Below, one piece after another: positions 15,799-24,106 of a stretch of 64,000 nucleotides of DNA. Under the pieces are notes generated by a model. It was not told where the DNA came from. It did no database searches and was given only the letters and a program-made list of their open reading frames with translations. Both the position numbers and the translations under genes were made by a program. Position 1 is the stretch's first letter, and every line of letters begins with the position of its first letter. The DNA is taken from positions 1 through 64,000 of the forward strand of contig NZ_JBHUWD010000001.1 in the NCBI RefSeq assembly GCF_042670205.1, given 5' to 3'. The DNA comes from Luteimicrobium sp042670205 (lineage in GTDB: Bacteria; Actinomycetota; Actinomycetes; Actinomycetales; Cellulomonadaceae).

Positions 15799-16395
15799 TC
15801 AGTCCCCCTGGTAGCGCTGCTCGCGCCACGGGTCGCCGTAGTCGTGGTACCCGAGCTGCTCCCAGAACCCCCGCTGCTCGTCGCGCAGGAGCTGGATCGA
15901 GCGGACCCACTTCGCCGACTTCCACAGGTACAGGTGCGGGACCAGCAGGCGGGCCGGCCCGCCGTGCACGGGAGCCAGCGGGGCGCCGCCGTACGTGTGG
16001 GCGATCCACGCCTTGCCGCCCAGGAGGTCGGCGACGGGCAGGTTGGTCGTGTACCCGCCGTAGCAGCCGACGAGCGCGTACTGGGCGCTCGACGTCACGT
16101 CGGCGAGCAGCACGTCGAGGCTCACGCCCCGCCAGCTCGTCCCGAACTTCGACCACCGGGTCACGCAGTGCAGGTCGACCTGCGGGTCCTCCTGCGGGAG
16201 GCGCTGGAGGTCGTCCCAGGACCAGCGCCAGTCGGCGCCGTCCTCGTTGCGGATGACGAGCTCCCACGACTCGAGGGGCACGCGCGGGGTCGGGCCCGCG
16301 GACAGCACGGGGAAGTCGGTGACCTGGTACTGGCCGGGCGGCAGCGCCACGCCGGTCGGTCGCGGTCGTCCCTGGAAACCCGGGGTGAGGGTCAT
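15799..16395 (-). CDS. Sulfite oxidase-like molybdopterin-dependent oxidoreductase
   Basis: 198 residues of the sulfite oxidase/YedY (MsrP) molybdopterin fold. LHCVTRWSKFGTSWRGV (about residues 78-94) carries the molybdenum-ligand cysteine. PHLYLWKSAKWVRSI and the C-terminal WEQLGYHDYGDPW are typical of the short YedY-type members. It has no Tat signal, unlike exported MsrP, so it is presumably cytosolic. It is followed at 2 nt by a ferredoxin reductase and then a DUF6510 protein; this three-gene set recurs in actinobacteria as I recall it. The substrate is unknown. Confidence 0.87.
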   Translation of the reverse strand: MTLTPGFQGRPRPTGVALPPGQYQVTDFPVLSAGPTPRVPLESWELVIRNEDGADWRWSWDDLQRLPQEDPQVDLHCVTRWSKFGTSWRGVSLDVLLADVTSSAQYALVGCYGGYTTNLPVADLLGGKAWIAHTYGGAPLAPVHGGPARLLVPHLYLWKSAKWVRSIQLLRDEQRGFWEQLGYHDYGDPWREQRYQGD

Positions 16396-16438
16396 GGGTT
16401 CACGGTAGAGGCGGCGGTCGCGACCCGCCAGACCGCCG

Positions 16439-16933
16439 TCAGTGCAGCGCGTACTTGAGGGCCACGACGAGCAGCCCGAAGCACCCGCCGACGAGGATCT
16501 CGCCCACGAGCGACCAGCCCCGGGCCCCGGCACGCCACGCAGCCAACCCGCCGACGGCGACCAGCAGCCCGCCCGTGACCCACAGCGCGATCCAGGCGGC
16601 GGTCTCGCCGTCGGCGCCGAGCGCGCGGGCGAGGAACAGCACGACGATCGGTGGGGCGGCACCGATCAGGACCGCCCAGTTCTCGCCCAAGGCGTGCACC
16701 ACGCGCTGCCCCGTCGAGTGCTCACGGTCGGTGAACCGACCGCCGACCGCGTCGACGTAGACGTGCGCCAGCCAGTACACGAGGGCGACGATGGCGGTCA
16801 CCACGACGACACGGTCGCCCTGCGGCGCGTGGACGCTCGCCACGGCCAGCACGGAACCCGCGACGACGGCGCCGTAGAGCATCTCGGGCACCTGGGTGAC
16901 CGAGAACGATCGCTCCACCGGGCCCGCGGCCAT
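16439..16933 (-). CDS. Four-helix integral membrane protein
   Basis: 164 residues with four predicted membrane helices (for example AVVAGSVLAVASV, VVVVTAIVALVYWLAHVYVDAV, VLIGAAPPIVVLFLARAL, and the C-terminal EILVGGCFGLLVVALKYAL). A histidine (AHVYVD) lies in the second helix. I do not recognise the family with confidence. The ATG lies 6 nt after TACCCT on the minus strand, so a leaderless promoter is likely. It is 43 nt upstream of the molybdopterin operon and could be its first gene. Confidence 0.75.
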   Translation of the reverse strand: MAAGPVERSFSVTQVPEMLYGAVVAGSVLAVASVHAPQGDRVVVVTAIVALVYWLAHVYVDAVGGRFTDREHSTGQRVVHALGENWAVLIGAAPPIVVLFLARALGADGETAAWIALWVTGGLLVAVGGLAAWRAGARGWSLVGEILVGGCFGLLVVALKYALH

Positions 16934-17080
16934 GGAGCCAGGGTACGACGACGGCCCCCTTGACGTCGGCCCGGGCTGACGTGGGCGGGTCTTCGTAGAC
17001 TGCCGGGGTCCGGTGTCGGCGCGACGGTGCCGGCGCACCGCACGGACCACGACGCACCGGCCGGACAAGGGGGGCGAGAC

Positions 17081-18433
17081 GTGCGCGGCACCACGCCGGA
17101 CCGTTCACGGGCGAGCTGGGCGCTCGTGGCCGTGAGCCTCGGCTTCGCGGTGGTCCAGCTCGACGTCAGCGTGGTCAACGTCGCGATCGAGCCCATCGGC
17201 TCCGACCTCGGCGGGTCCTTGAGCGACCTGCAATGGGTCGTCGACGCGTACACGATCACGTTCGCCGGGCTGATCCTCAGCGCCGGCTCGCTCGGGGACA
17301 GGGTCGGCGCCAAGCGCGTCTTCCTGGCGGGCTTCGCGCTGTTCACGCTGGCGTCGGTCGGGTGCGGCGTCGCCCCGAGCCTCGGGCTGCTCGTGCTGGC
17401 CCGCGCCGTCCAAGGGGTCGGCGCGGCCGTGCTCGTCCCGTGCTCGCTCGCCCTGCTCAACCACGCGTACCCCGCCGCCGCCGACCGCGCCCGAGCGGTG
17501 GGCCTGTGGGCTGCCGGCGCGAGCGTCGCCCTGTCGGCGGGCCCCCTCGTCGGAGGCGTGCTCACGGCCACCGTCGGCTGGCGCGCGGTGTTCCTCATCA
17601 ACTTCCCGCTGGGCCTCCTCGGCATCGTGCTCGCCACGCGATACGCCGCCGAGACCACACGCACCCCGACGCGGTCTCTCGACCTGCACGGGCAGCTGGC
17701 AGGCCTCGTCACGCTCGTGGCCGTGTCCGCGGCGACGATCGAGGGCGGACGGACCTCGTTCACCGAACCTGTCGTGGTCGGCAGCTACGCGCTCGCCGCG
17801 CTCGCTGGGGCGGCGTTCGTCCGGAACGAGCGCCGGGCGACCGACCCGATGCTTCCGCTGGCGCTGTTCCGCGTGCGTTCCTTCGCCGTGCCGGTCGGCA
17901 TCGGATTCGTGATCAACGTGGCGTTCTACGGGCTCATCTTCGTGCTGAGCCTCTATTTCCAGGAGGCGCGCGGGCTGTCCGTGCTGCAGACCGGGCTCGC
18001 GTTCGCACCGACGACGCTGGCGGTGCTCGTCGGCAACCTGTCGGCCGGTCGGCTGACGGCTGCGCTCGGGGCGCGTCGCGTCCTCGCGGGCGGGGGCGCG
18101 CTCGTCGCGGTCAGCGTCGCCGGGCTTCTCGTCGTCGCCGCCGGCACGCCGTACGCAGCGCTGGTGGTCCAGCTCGTCGTGCTCGGCCTCGGACTGGGCG
18201 TGATCGTCCCCGCGATGACGACGCAGGCCCTCGGCAGCGTCGAGCCGGCCCGGTCGGGCATGGCGTCCGGGGCGCTCAACACCGCCCGCCAGACGGGCAG
18301 CGTCGTCGGGGTCGCGGTCTTCGGTGCGCTGGCCGCGGGCGGTCTCGTCCACGGCGTGCGGGCGGCGCTCGCGATCTCGTGCGCCCTCGGCCTGGCCGTG
18401 GTCGCGCTCGCCGGGGCCCTCGACCGCTCCTGA
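17081..18433 (+). CDS. MFS transporter, DHA2 (14-helix) family
   Basis: 450 residues with about 14 membrane helices. Motif C-like and loop motifs are present: QLDVSVVNVAIEPI in helix 1, LQWVVDAYTITFAGLIL, GDRVGAKRVFLAG after helix 2, and a GPLVGGVL glycine motif. This is the EmrB/QacA drug:H+ antiporter type; the substrate is unknown. The GTG at 17081 is preferred over one 54 nt upstream because AAGGGGGG lies just before it. It stands next to, but is not obviously linked with, the xylanase gene. Confidence 0.88.
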   Translation: MRGTTPDRSRASWALVAVSLGFAVVQLDVSVVNVAIEPIGSDLGGSLSDLQWVVDAYTITFAGLILSAGSLGDRVGAKRVFLAGFALFTLASVGCGVAPSLGLLVLARAVQGVGAAVLVPCSLALLNHAYPAAADRARAVGLWAAGASVALSAGPLVGGVLTATVGWRAVFLINFPLGLLGIVLATRYAAETTRTPTRSLDLHGQLAGLVTLVAVSAATIEGGRTSFTEPVVVGSYALAALAGAAFVRNERRATDPMLPLALFRVRSFAVPVGIGFVINVAFYGLIFVLSLYFQEARGLSVLQTGLAFAPTTLAVLVGNLSAGRLTAALGARRVLAGGGALVAVSVAGLLVVAAGTPYAALVVQLVVLGLGLGVIVPAMTTQALGSVEPARSGMASGALNTARQTGSVVGVAVFGALAAGGLVHGVRAALAISCALGLAVVALAGALDRS

Positions 18434-18444
18434 GCGGCAGCGTC

Positions 18445-18455
18445 CGCAACTTTCG
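18445..18455. promoter_or_regulatory. Xylan-type operator half copy 1 (CGCAACTTTCG)
   Basis: CGCAACTTTCG differs by one base from the perfect palindrome CGAAACTTTCG found at 18589-18599. It lies about 100 bp upstream of the GH10 start. CGAA...TTCG palindromes are described for LacI-type xylan/xylose regulators (BxlR type) in streptomycetes; the match is from memory and binding is inferred. Confidence 0.5.
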
Positions 18456-18556
18456 GTTTTATGGCGCAACCTTGCGCTCGAGGCGTGCGCGCGTCACCAT
18501 ACCCAGAAGCGCGGCGCCGACGGAGCACCGCGCCAATGAGACGCAAGGGAGCGTTC

Positions 18557-21500
18557 ATGCAGATCCGCAGTCGCCGACGGAGAGCCGTCGAAACTTTCGG
18601 ACGCGGAGCGGCGGCAACCGTCGCGGCCGCGGCACTCGGGCTCGGGGCGCTCGCCGTCCCCGCCCACGCGGCGGACGCCGACCCGGCGCCCGTCCTCAGC
18701 ACCACCTTCGACGACGGCACCGTCGCCCCCTGGACCCAGCACGGCGGGGCGAAGCTCGCCGTCGTCGACAGCCCGGACGGCAGCGGCAAGTCGCTCGAGC
18801 TCACGAACCGCACGGCCGGCTACGACGGCGTCGCGGTCGACCTGACGAAGATCCTCACGCCCGGCGTCGCCTACACGGTGACGTTCGAGGCTCGCCTCGC
18901 CGACGCCGCGCAGCCCGCCGACAGCGTCCACTTCACCGTCGACGACGGGAGCTACACGTGGGTGTCGGGCGCGAAGGAGCTCGCCGCCGACGCCTGGACG
19001 ACGGTCACCGGCACCTACACGCTCGCGGCCGGCGCGGCCAAGGCCACGATGTACCTCGACGACGGCGCGGGCTCGGGCCCCTACGCCGACCTCCTCGTCG
19101 ACGACCTCACCATCACCGGCCCCGGGGGAAGCGGTGGTGGGGACGATGGCTGCACCTACCCCACGTCGGACACCGTCATCAGCTCGGGCTTCGAGGACGG
19201 CTCCACCGACGGGTGGACCGCGCGCGACGACGGCCACGGCACGGCGACCGTCGCGGTCGCGGACGGCGGCCACGACAGCGACCACGCGCTCGCGGTGACC
19301 GGCCGCCAGACCCAGGGCCAGGGCGTCGGCCACGACGTGACGTGCCTGCTCGAGCCGGGCGCCACCTACGAGCTGGGCGGCTGGGTCCGCTTCGCCGACG
19401 GGCAGCCGACCGACGACGTCTGGCTGAGCATCGCCAACACCGTCGACGGGTCGACCACGTACTCGACGCTCGGCCAGTTCACCGGGATCTCGAACAGCGG
19501 CTGGACGCACGTGACCCAGAAGTTCACGATGCCCGCGACGAGCGACTCGGCGCTGCTCTACGTCGAGACGAAGTACTACTCGGACGGGTCGGCGGGCAAC
19601 ACGTCCGACCTGCTGCTCGACGACCTCACCGTCACCGCGCCCGCGGCCCAGCCCATCCAGGACATCACGCCGATCAAGGACACGCTGCCGTTCCCCGTGG
19701 GCGCGGCGGTCTCGAGCGCCCAGCTCGGCGGCGGGGCCGGCGAGCTCCTGGCCAAGCACTTCGACCAGGTGACCCCCGAGAACACGATGAAGCCCGAGGG
19801 CTGGTACGACGCAGACCACCACTTCGTCACCACCAACGCCGACGCCGACGCGCTCATGCAGTTCGCGCAGCAGAACGGCACGCGCGTCTACGGGCACACG
19901 CTCGTCTGGTACCAGCAGACGCCCGACTGGTTCTTCCAGGACGACGCCGGGAACTGGCTCGAGGACGCCACCGGCGACCAGCTCGCCGCCAACCAGCAGC
20001 TCATGCGCGACCGGCTGAAGACCCACATCGACGACGTCGCGCGGTACCTCAGCGACAAGTTCGGGAAGTTCGGCTCGTCGACCAACCCGCTCGTGTCGTT
20101 CGACGTGGTCAACGAGGTCGTGTCCGACAACGCCGGCGACCCCGAGGGCCCGCGCCAGAGCCACTGGTACAAGCTCCTCGGCGAGTCGTACATCGAGGAC
20201 GCGTTCAAGGACGCCGACCAGGCGTTCAACCACACCTACGCCGCCGACGGCGCCGACCGCCCGGTCTCGCTGTTCATCAACGACTACAACACGGAGCAGA
20301 CGGGCAAGCGCGAGCGCCTGCTGAACCTCGTGAACCGGCTGATCGCCCACGACGTCCCCGTGGACGGCGTCGGGCACCAGTTCCACGTGACGATGGCGAC
20401 GCCCGTCTCCACGCTGAAGGACGCGATCGAGGCGTTCAAGGGGCTCGAGAGCCCGAACGGCCACCCCCTGTACGAGGCGGTCACCGAGCTCGACGTGCCG
20501 ACGGGAACCCCCGTCACGCAGGCCAAGCTCGTGGACCAGGGCTACTACTACAAGGGCATCTTCGACATGCTGCGGTCCGAGGCCGCGGACGGTGCCGACA
20601 TCTTCTCGGCGACCGTCTGGGGTCTCCTCGACGGACAGAGCTGGCGCGCCGACTCGGGCGCCCCACTCCTGTTCGACGACGACCTCCAGGCCAAGCCCGC
20701 CTACTACGGCGTGACCGACCAGGACCTGCCCGCCAAGGCGCTCTCGGCCGTGGTGTTCCAGCAGGCCGCCGACGACGTCGACGCGACCGACCCGCAGGCG
20801 GCCACCGACAGCCAGTGGGACCGGCTGCCGCTGCACCTCGTGGGCGACGACGCGGGCTTCCAGCTCCGCTGGTCCGGCGACCACCTCACGGCGTACGTGT
20901 CGTCGAAGGACGCGACCGTCGACGCCGGCGACAAGGCGACGTTCACGTGGGCCGCGAACGCCTCGGGCGCGAGCAAGGCGACGGTGACCGTCGGGCGCGA
21001 CGGCACGGTCACCGGGACCGGGGTCACCGCGGCGGTCTCCTCGATCTCGACCGGCTGGGAGGCCGTCGTCAACCTGCCCGCGGACCCGGCGCTGACGTCG
21101 TCGAGCACGCCCGGGTTCGACGTGACCGTCACCGACGGCACCACGACGACCGGGTGGAACACGCCCGGCACGCTGGGGTCGCTCACGCTCGTCGAGCCGC
21201 TGTCCTTCACGACCGTCCCGGAGGCCGCCACGGCCCCGACGATCGACGGCACGGTGGACACGGTCTGGGACACGGCGTCGACGGTGACCACGAGCAAGCG
21301 GATCTCCGGTGCGGCGGACGGCGCGCAGGCGACCGTCCACCAGCTCTGGAAGGACCACTACCTGTACGTGCTCGCGGAGGTCACGGACCCGACGATCGAC
21401 GTCTCGTCGCCCAACGCGTACGAGCAGGACTCGGTGGAGATCTTCACCGACCCGGGCAATGCGAAGAGCGCCTCGTACGTCGGCGAGGACGCGCAGATGC

Positions 21501-22084
21501 GCATCAACGTCGACAACGTGGTGTCGTTCGGGACGGGCGACGAGGCCGCTCAGGCCGCGCGGCTCACGAGCGCGACCGCGCGGACCGCCACCGGGTACGT
21601 CGTCGAGGCGCGGATCGACCTCGGCGACGCCGCCGGAGCGCACACGTTCCAGGGTCTCGACTACTCGGTCAACGACGGCACCGCGGGGGCACGCACGGCC
21701 AACTTCGCCTGGGCCGAGCCGACCGGCACCGCGTACCAGACCACCGCCCGCTGGGGTGTCGCGGAGCTCGTGCCGGCCGCGCCGAGCGTCGTCGCACCGG
21801 TCGTGACGACGCAGCCCGACGACGCGGACGGGCGGGTCGGCAAGTACGTGACCTTCACCGCCAGCGCGACGGGAACCCCAGCGCCCACGATCACCTGGCA
21901 GCAGCTCGCGCCGGGCTCGAAGAGCTGGACGACCCTCGCCGGCGAGCACGGGGAGACGCTCCGCGTCCACGCCGTCCCGCCCGTCGACGGCGCCCGCTAC
22001 CGCGCGGTCTTCACCAACGAGGCGGGGTCCGTGACCTCGGACGCCGCCACGCTGACCGTCGTCAAGAACGGCAAGGGGCAGTGA
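18557..22084 (+). CDS. Secreted multidomain GH10 endo-xylanase
   Basis: 1175 residues. A signal peptide with twin-charged N-terminus (QIRSRRRR) ends near VPAHA (about residue 37). Two CBM22-type modules follow (about 48-195, 205-360), the second starting after a GGSGGGDD linker. The GH10 barrel is at about 369-720: acid/base Glu520 in DVVNEVVSD and nucleophile Glu644 in TELDVP. Then comes a degenerate CBM9-like region (about 740-880), a CBM9 (about 884-1075) and a C-terminal Ig-like domain (about 1080-1170). It cleaves beta-1,4-xylan outside the cell; the CBMs should bind xylan and cell wall. There is no anchor or dockerin. The start is set by AAGGGAG 6 nt before ATG 18557; ATG 18536 is possible. 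Confidence 0.93.
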   Translation: MQIRSRRRRAVETFGRGAAATVAAAALGLGALAVPAHAADADPAPVLSTTFDDGTVAPWTQHGGAKLAVVDSPDGSGKSLELTNRTAGYDGVAVDLTKILTPGVAYTVTFEARLADAAQPADSVHFTVDDGSYTWVSGAKELAADAWTTVTGTYTLAAGAAKATMYLDDGAGSGPYADLLVDDLTITGPGGSGGGDDGCTYPTSDTVISSGFEDGSTDGWTARDDGHGTATVAVADGGHDSDHALAVTGRQTQGQGVGHDVTCLLEPGATYELGGWVRFADGQPTDDVWLSIANTVDGSTTYSTLGQFTGISNSGWTHVTQKFTMPATSDSALLYVETKYYSDGSAGNTSDLLLDDLTVTAPAAQPIQDITPIKDTLPFPVGAAVSSAQLGGGAGELLAKHFDQVTPENTMKPEGWYDADHHFVTTNADADALMQFAQQNGTRVYGHTLVWYQQTPDWFFQDDAGNWLEDATGDQLAANQQLMRDRLKTHIDDVARYLSDKFGKFGSSTNPLVSFDVVNEVVSDNAGDPEGPRQSHWYKLLGESYIEDAFKDADQAFNHTYAADGADRPVSLFINDYNTEQTGKRERLLNLVNRLIAHDVPVDGVGHQFHVTMATPVSTLKDAIEAFKGLESPNGHPLYEAVTELDVPTGTPVTQAKLVDQGYYYKGIFDMLRSEAADGADIFSATVWGLLDGQSWRADSGAPLLFDDDLQAKPAYYGVTDQDLPAKALSAVVFQQAADDVDATDPQAATDSQWDRLPLHLVGDDAGFQLRWSGDHLTAYVSSKDATVDAGDKATFTWAANASGASKATVTVGRDGTVTGTGVTAAVSSISTGWEAVVNLPADPALTSSSTPGFDVTVTDGTTTTGWNTPGTLGSLTLVEPLSFTTVPEAATAPTIDGTVDTVWDTASTVTTSKRISGAADGAQATVHQLWKDHYLYVLAEVTDPTIDVSSPNAYEQDSVEIFTDPGNAKSASYVGEDAQMRINVDNVVSFGTGDEAAQAARLTSATARTATGYVVEARIDLGDAAGAHTFQGLDYSVNDGTAGARTANFAWAEPTGTAYQTTARWGVAELVPAAPSVVAPVVTTQPDDADGRVGKYVTFTASATGTPAPTITWQQLAPGSKSWTTLAGEHGETLRVHAVPPVDGARYRAVFTNEAGSVTSDAATLTVVKNGKGQ
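18589..18599. promoter_or_regulatory. Xylan-type operator copy 2 inside the signal-peptide coding region
   Basis: CGAAACTTTCG is a perfect palindrome, 32 bp after the GH10 start codon, 144 bp from the similar site at 18445. Two spaced sites flanking the promoter and start fit repression by a LacI-type dimer pair (looping or roadblock). Confidence 0.55.
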
Positions 22085-22115
22085 CGGTGGTGCACTGACC
22101 GAGACCCTTTCCGAG

Positions 22116-22151
22116 CCACGGCCCCCGCAGGTGCGTCTGCGGGGGCCGTGG
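22116..22151 (+). terminator. 15-bp hairpin terminator after GH10
   Basis: CCACGGCCCCCGCAG (22116-22130) and CTGCGGGGGCCGTGG (22137-22151) form a perfect 15-bp stem with a 6-nt loop, 31 nt after the xylanase stop codon and 34 nt before the next start. Confidence 0.88.
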
Positions 22152-22185
22152 TGCGTCCGGACGACGACCGCGGGAGGCTGGAGAC

Positions 22186-22986
22186 ATGACCGCCGGTGGC
22201 ATGCCGGGCACCTCCGCGCCGGCGCGAGACCTCGCGGGGGCGTGCGCCGTCGTCGTCGGGGCGAACGGGCTCATCGGGAACGCCGTCGCGCGGCGGCTCG
22301 TCGAGGCCGGGGCACGCGTGACGCTCGCCGCGCGGGACGGCGATGCGCTCGAGGCGTTGCGGTCGTCCCTGTCGGCGGCCGGCGGTCCGGGCGGTGCTCC
22401 GGGTCAGGTCGTGGCGGTCGCGCTGGACGTCCGCGACGACGACGCGGTCCGCGACGCCGTCCGCGGTGCCGCAGGACCCGACGGGCTGTCCGTCGCGGTC
22501 AACAACGTCGGGGTCTCGCACCGCCCGACGCCGCTCGGCGACCTGCCGCTCGACGAGGTCGACCGCGTGCTCGCCGTGAGCCTGCGGGGCGTCGTCGTCG
22601 CCATGCGGGCCGAGCTCGCAGTCCTCGCGGACGGCGGCGCGATCGTCAACGTGGCGTCGTCCGCGGGCGTCGCGGGTGCGCCCGGGATGTCCGCGTACGT
22701 CGCGGCCAAGCACGGCGTCGTCGGGCTGACGAAGACCGCCGCGATCGACTACGCCGCGCGCGGCATCCGCGTGAACGCCGTCGCGCCCGGACCCATCGAG
22801 TCCGGGCCGATCATGGCGCAGCCCCCCGAGGTACGGGCGCGCGTCGGCAGCTTCGTGCCGCTCCGGCGGATGGGCACCGCCGACGAGGTCGCCGACGCCG
22901 TCGTGTGGCTCGCCTCCCCCGCCGCGTCGTACATCACGGGGACCGTGCTCCGCGTCGACGGCGGCAAGGGGGCGGGCGGCGCCTGA
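22186..22986 (+). CDS. Classical short-chain dehydrogenase/reductase
   Basis: 266 residues. The cofactor motif is GANGLIG (about residues 25-31), a variant of TGxxxGxG. The catalytic Ser is in NVASSAG and the Tyr/Lys pair in SAYVAAKHG; NNVG (about 106-109) and the C-terminal VDGGKG are also typical. NAD(P)H-dependent oxidoreductase of unknown substrate. The ATG follows GGAGGCTGGAG. It is separated from the xylanase by a terminator, so it is its own unit. Palindrome R3 follows 21 nt after the stop. Confidence 0.92.
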   Translation: MTAGGMPGTSAPARDLAGACAVVVGANGLIGNAVARRLVEAGARVTLAARDGDALEALRSSLSAAGGPGGAPGQVVAVALDVRDDDAVRDAVRGAAGPDGLSVAVNNVGVSHRPTPLGDLPLDEVDRVLAVSLRGVVVAMRAELAVLADGGAIVNVASSAGVAGAPGMSAYVAAKHGVVGLTKTAAIDYAARGIRVNAVAPGPIESGPIMAQPPEVRARVGSFVPLRRMGTADEVADAVVWLASPAASYITGTVLRVDGGKGAGGA

Positions 22987-23007
22987 CTCGGCGGCGTGGC
23001 ACCTCGC

Positions 23008-23076
23008 CGAGATCGAGGGTTTTCCGTCGAGATCGAGCCTCCGTCCCTCGATCTCGGCGAGAACCGCTCGATCTCG
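23008..23076. repeat. Nested palindrome R3 (GATCGAG subfamily)
   Basis: 69 bp with four 10-nt arms in the order A-B-B'-A': CGAGATCGAG at 23008-23017 and 23028-23037, CTCGATCTCG at 23047-23056 and 23067-23076. Spacers are 10, 9 and 10 nt; the first contains TTTTCCGT. Both arm pairs are perfect. It sits between convergent genes, 21 nt after the SDR stop and 22 nt from the sigma-factor stop. Confidence 0.93.
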
Positions 23077-23098
23077 ACGCGGAGGGCGTCGGCGCGAG

Positions 23099-24025
23099 TC
23101 AACCGCGGAGCGCCTCGACGTCGATCCCCTCCAGACGCTCCGGGTCGGCGAGGACGTCGATCGCGACGATCCGCCCGTCCACGACGGTGAACGCCATGAC
23201 GAACTGCGCCGTCGACTGCGGTGCCACGACGACGCCCGCAGCGCCGTTGACCAGCGCGGGGTACGGGAGCTGCGGCATGCTCGCCGCCGCGATGACGGCC
23301 TGGCTCGTGACCTCGGCGGGCCCCCGCAGGACCATCGACATCGCCGGACGCGCACGGCCGCCGTCGGACGTGAGGACGACGTCCGGGTGCAGGATCGCCA
23401 TGAGTCCGTCGAGGTCGCCCCCGCGCGCGGCCGCGAAGAACGCGTCGACGACCTGACGCTGGGCGCGGAGGTCGGGGTCGGGCTCGGTCGGGCGCTGCTG
23501 GACGCGCCGGCGCGCGCGGCTCGCGAGCTGTCGCACCGCCTCGGGCGAGCGGTCGAGCATCGTCGCGATCTCGTCGAACGGCACGGCGAACATGTCGTGC
23601 AGGACGAACGCCAGCCGCTCCGCGGGCCCGAGCGTCTCGAGCACGACCAGCAGCGCCAGCCCGACATGGTCCGCGAGGACCGCCTCGTGCTCGGGGTCCT
23701 GACCCGACGCGGGCTCGACGATCGGCTCGGGGACGTGCACCTCGAACGGGTCCTCACGACGCGTCCGCCGGGAGCGCAGCGCGTTGAGGCAGACCCGCGT
23801 CACCACCGTCGTGAGCCACCCGTCGACGTTGGTGATCTCCCTCGCCTCGTCGTCCGTGACCGGGCCGTCCGAGCCGTCCGCGGGGCTCGTGCCCGCGACC
23901 CGGAGCCACGCGTCCTGCAGGGCGTCGTCAGCGTCGGGGAGCGAGCCGAGCAGGCGGAACGCCACCGCCCGCAGGCGGGGACGCTGCTCCTCGAACCGGT
24001 TGAGCAGGTCGGTGCTGGTCGTCAT
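23099..24025 (-). CDS. ECF41-type RNA polymerase sigma factor (SigJ-like) with SnoaL domain
   Basis: 308 residues. Sigma region 2 (about 8-75) contains DADDALQDAWLRV and region 4 (about 125-180) contains FDEIATMLDRSPEAVRQLASRARRRV (here in parts: FDEIATMLDRSPEAVRQL). A SnoaL-like C-terminal domain (about 190-300) follows, with DGGRARPA and ADPERL in the places of the DGGGR and NPDKL motifs of ECF41 factors. In that group the C-terminal domain replaces a separate anti-sigma factor, and the targets are neighbouring carboxymuconolactone decarboxylase, oxidoreductase or epimerase genes. The divergent SDR fits that rule. RBS GAAGGAA precedes the ATG. An ECF41-like promoter faces its own gene. Confidence 0.92.
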   Translation of the reverse strand: MTTSTDLLNRFEEQRPRLRAVAFRLLGSLPDADDALQDAWLRVAGTSPADGSDGPVTDDEAREITNVDGWLTTVVTRVCLNALRSRRTRREDPFEVHVPEPIVEPASGQDPEHEAVLADHVGLALLVVLETLGPAERLAFVLHDMFAVPFDEIATMLDRSPEAVRQLASRARRRVQQRPTEPDPDLRAQRQVVDAFFAAARGGDLDGLMAILHPDVVLTSDGGRARPAMSMVLRGPAEVTSQAVIAAASMPQLPYPALVNGAAGVVVAPQSTAQFVMAFTVVDGRIVAIDVLADPERLEGIDVEALRG

Positions 24026-24059
24026 GTCACGTTCCTTCTCTCTCGCGTGTCAGGACCCT

Positions 24060-24086
24060 GACACGCCGCAGCAACGCGGTGTGACA
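24060..24086 (-). promoter_or_regulatory. ECF41-like promoter of the sigma gene
   Basis: On the minus strand TGTCACA (24086-24080) is followed after 16 nt by TGTC (24063-24060). The published ECF41 consensus is TGTCACA with CGTC at similar spacing, so this differs at one base. The start would lie about 25-30 nt before the sigma ATG. The region also contains the 16-bp palindrome TGTCAGGACCCTGACA (24048-24063). Confidence 0.6.
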
Positions 24087-24106
24087 GCCCACCGAAGGAG
24101 ATCGTC

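Noticed and set aside
18494..21970. Very long open frame (over 1100 codons) antisense to the xylanase
   Set aside because: A known artefact of high-GC coding; composition is Arg/Val-rich junk, while the plus strand encodes clear GH10 and CBM domains.
24080..24106. Plus-strand ECF41 promoter TGTGACA-N16-CGTC before the SDR
   Set aside because: The CGTC directly abuts the ATG, so transcription would start inside the gene; the spacer is the Shine-Dalgarno region. Likely coincidence.
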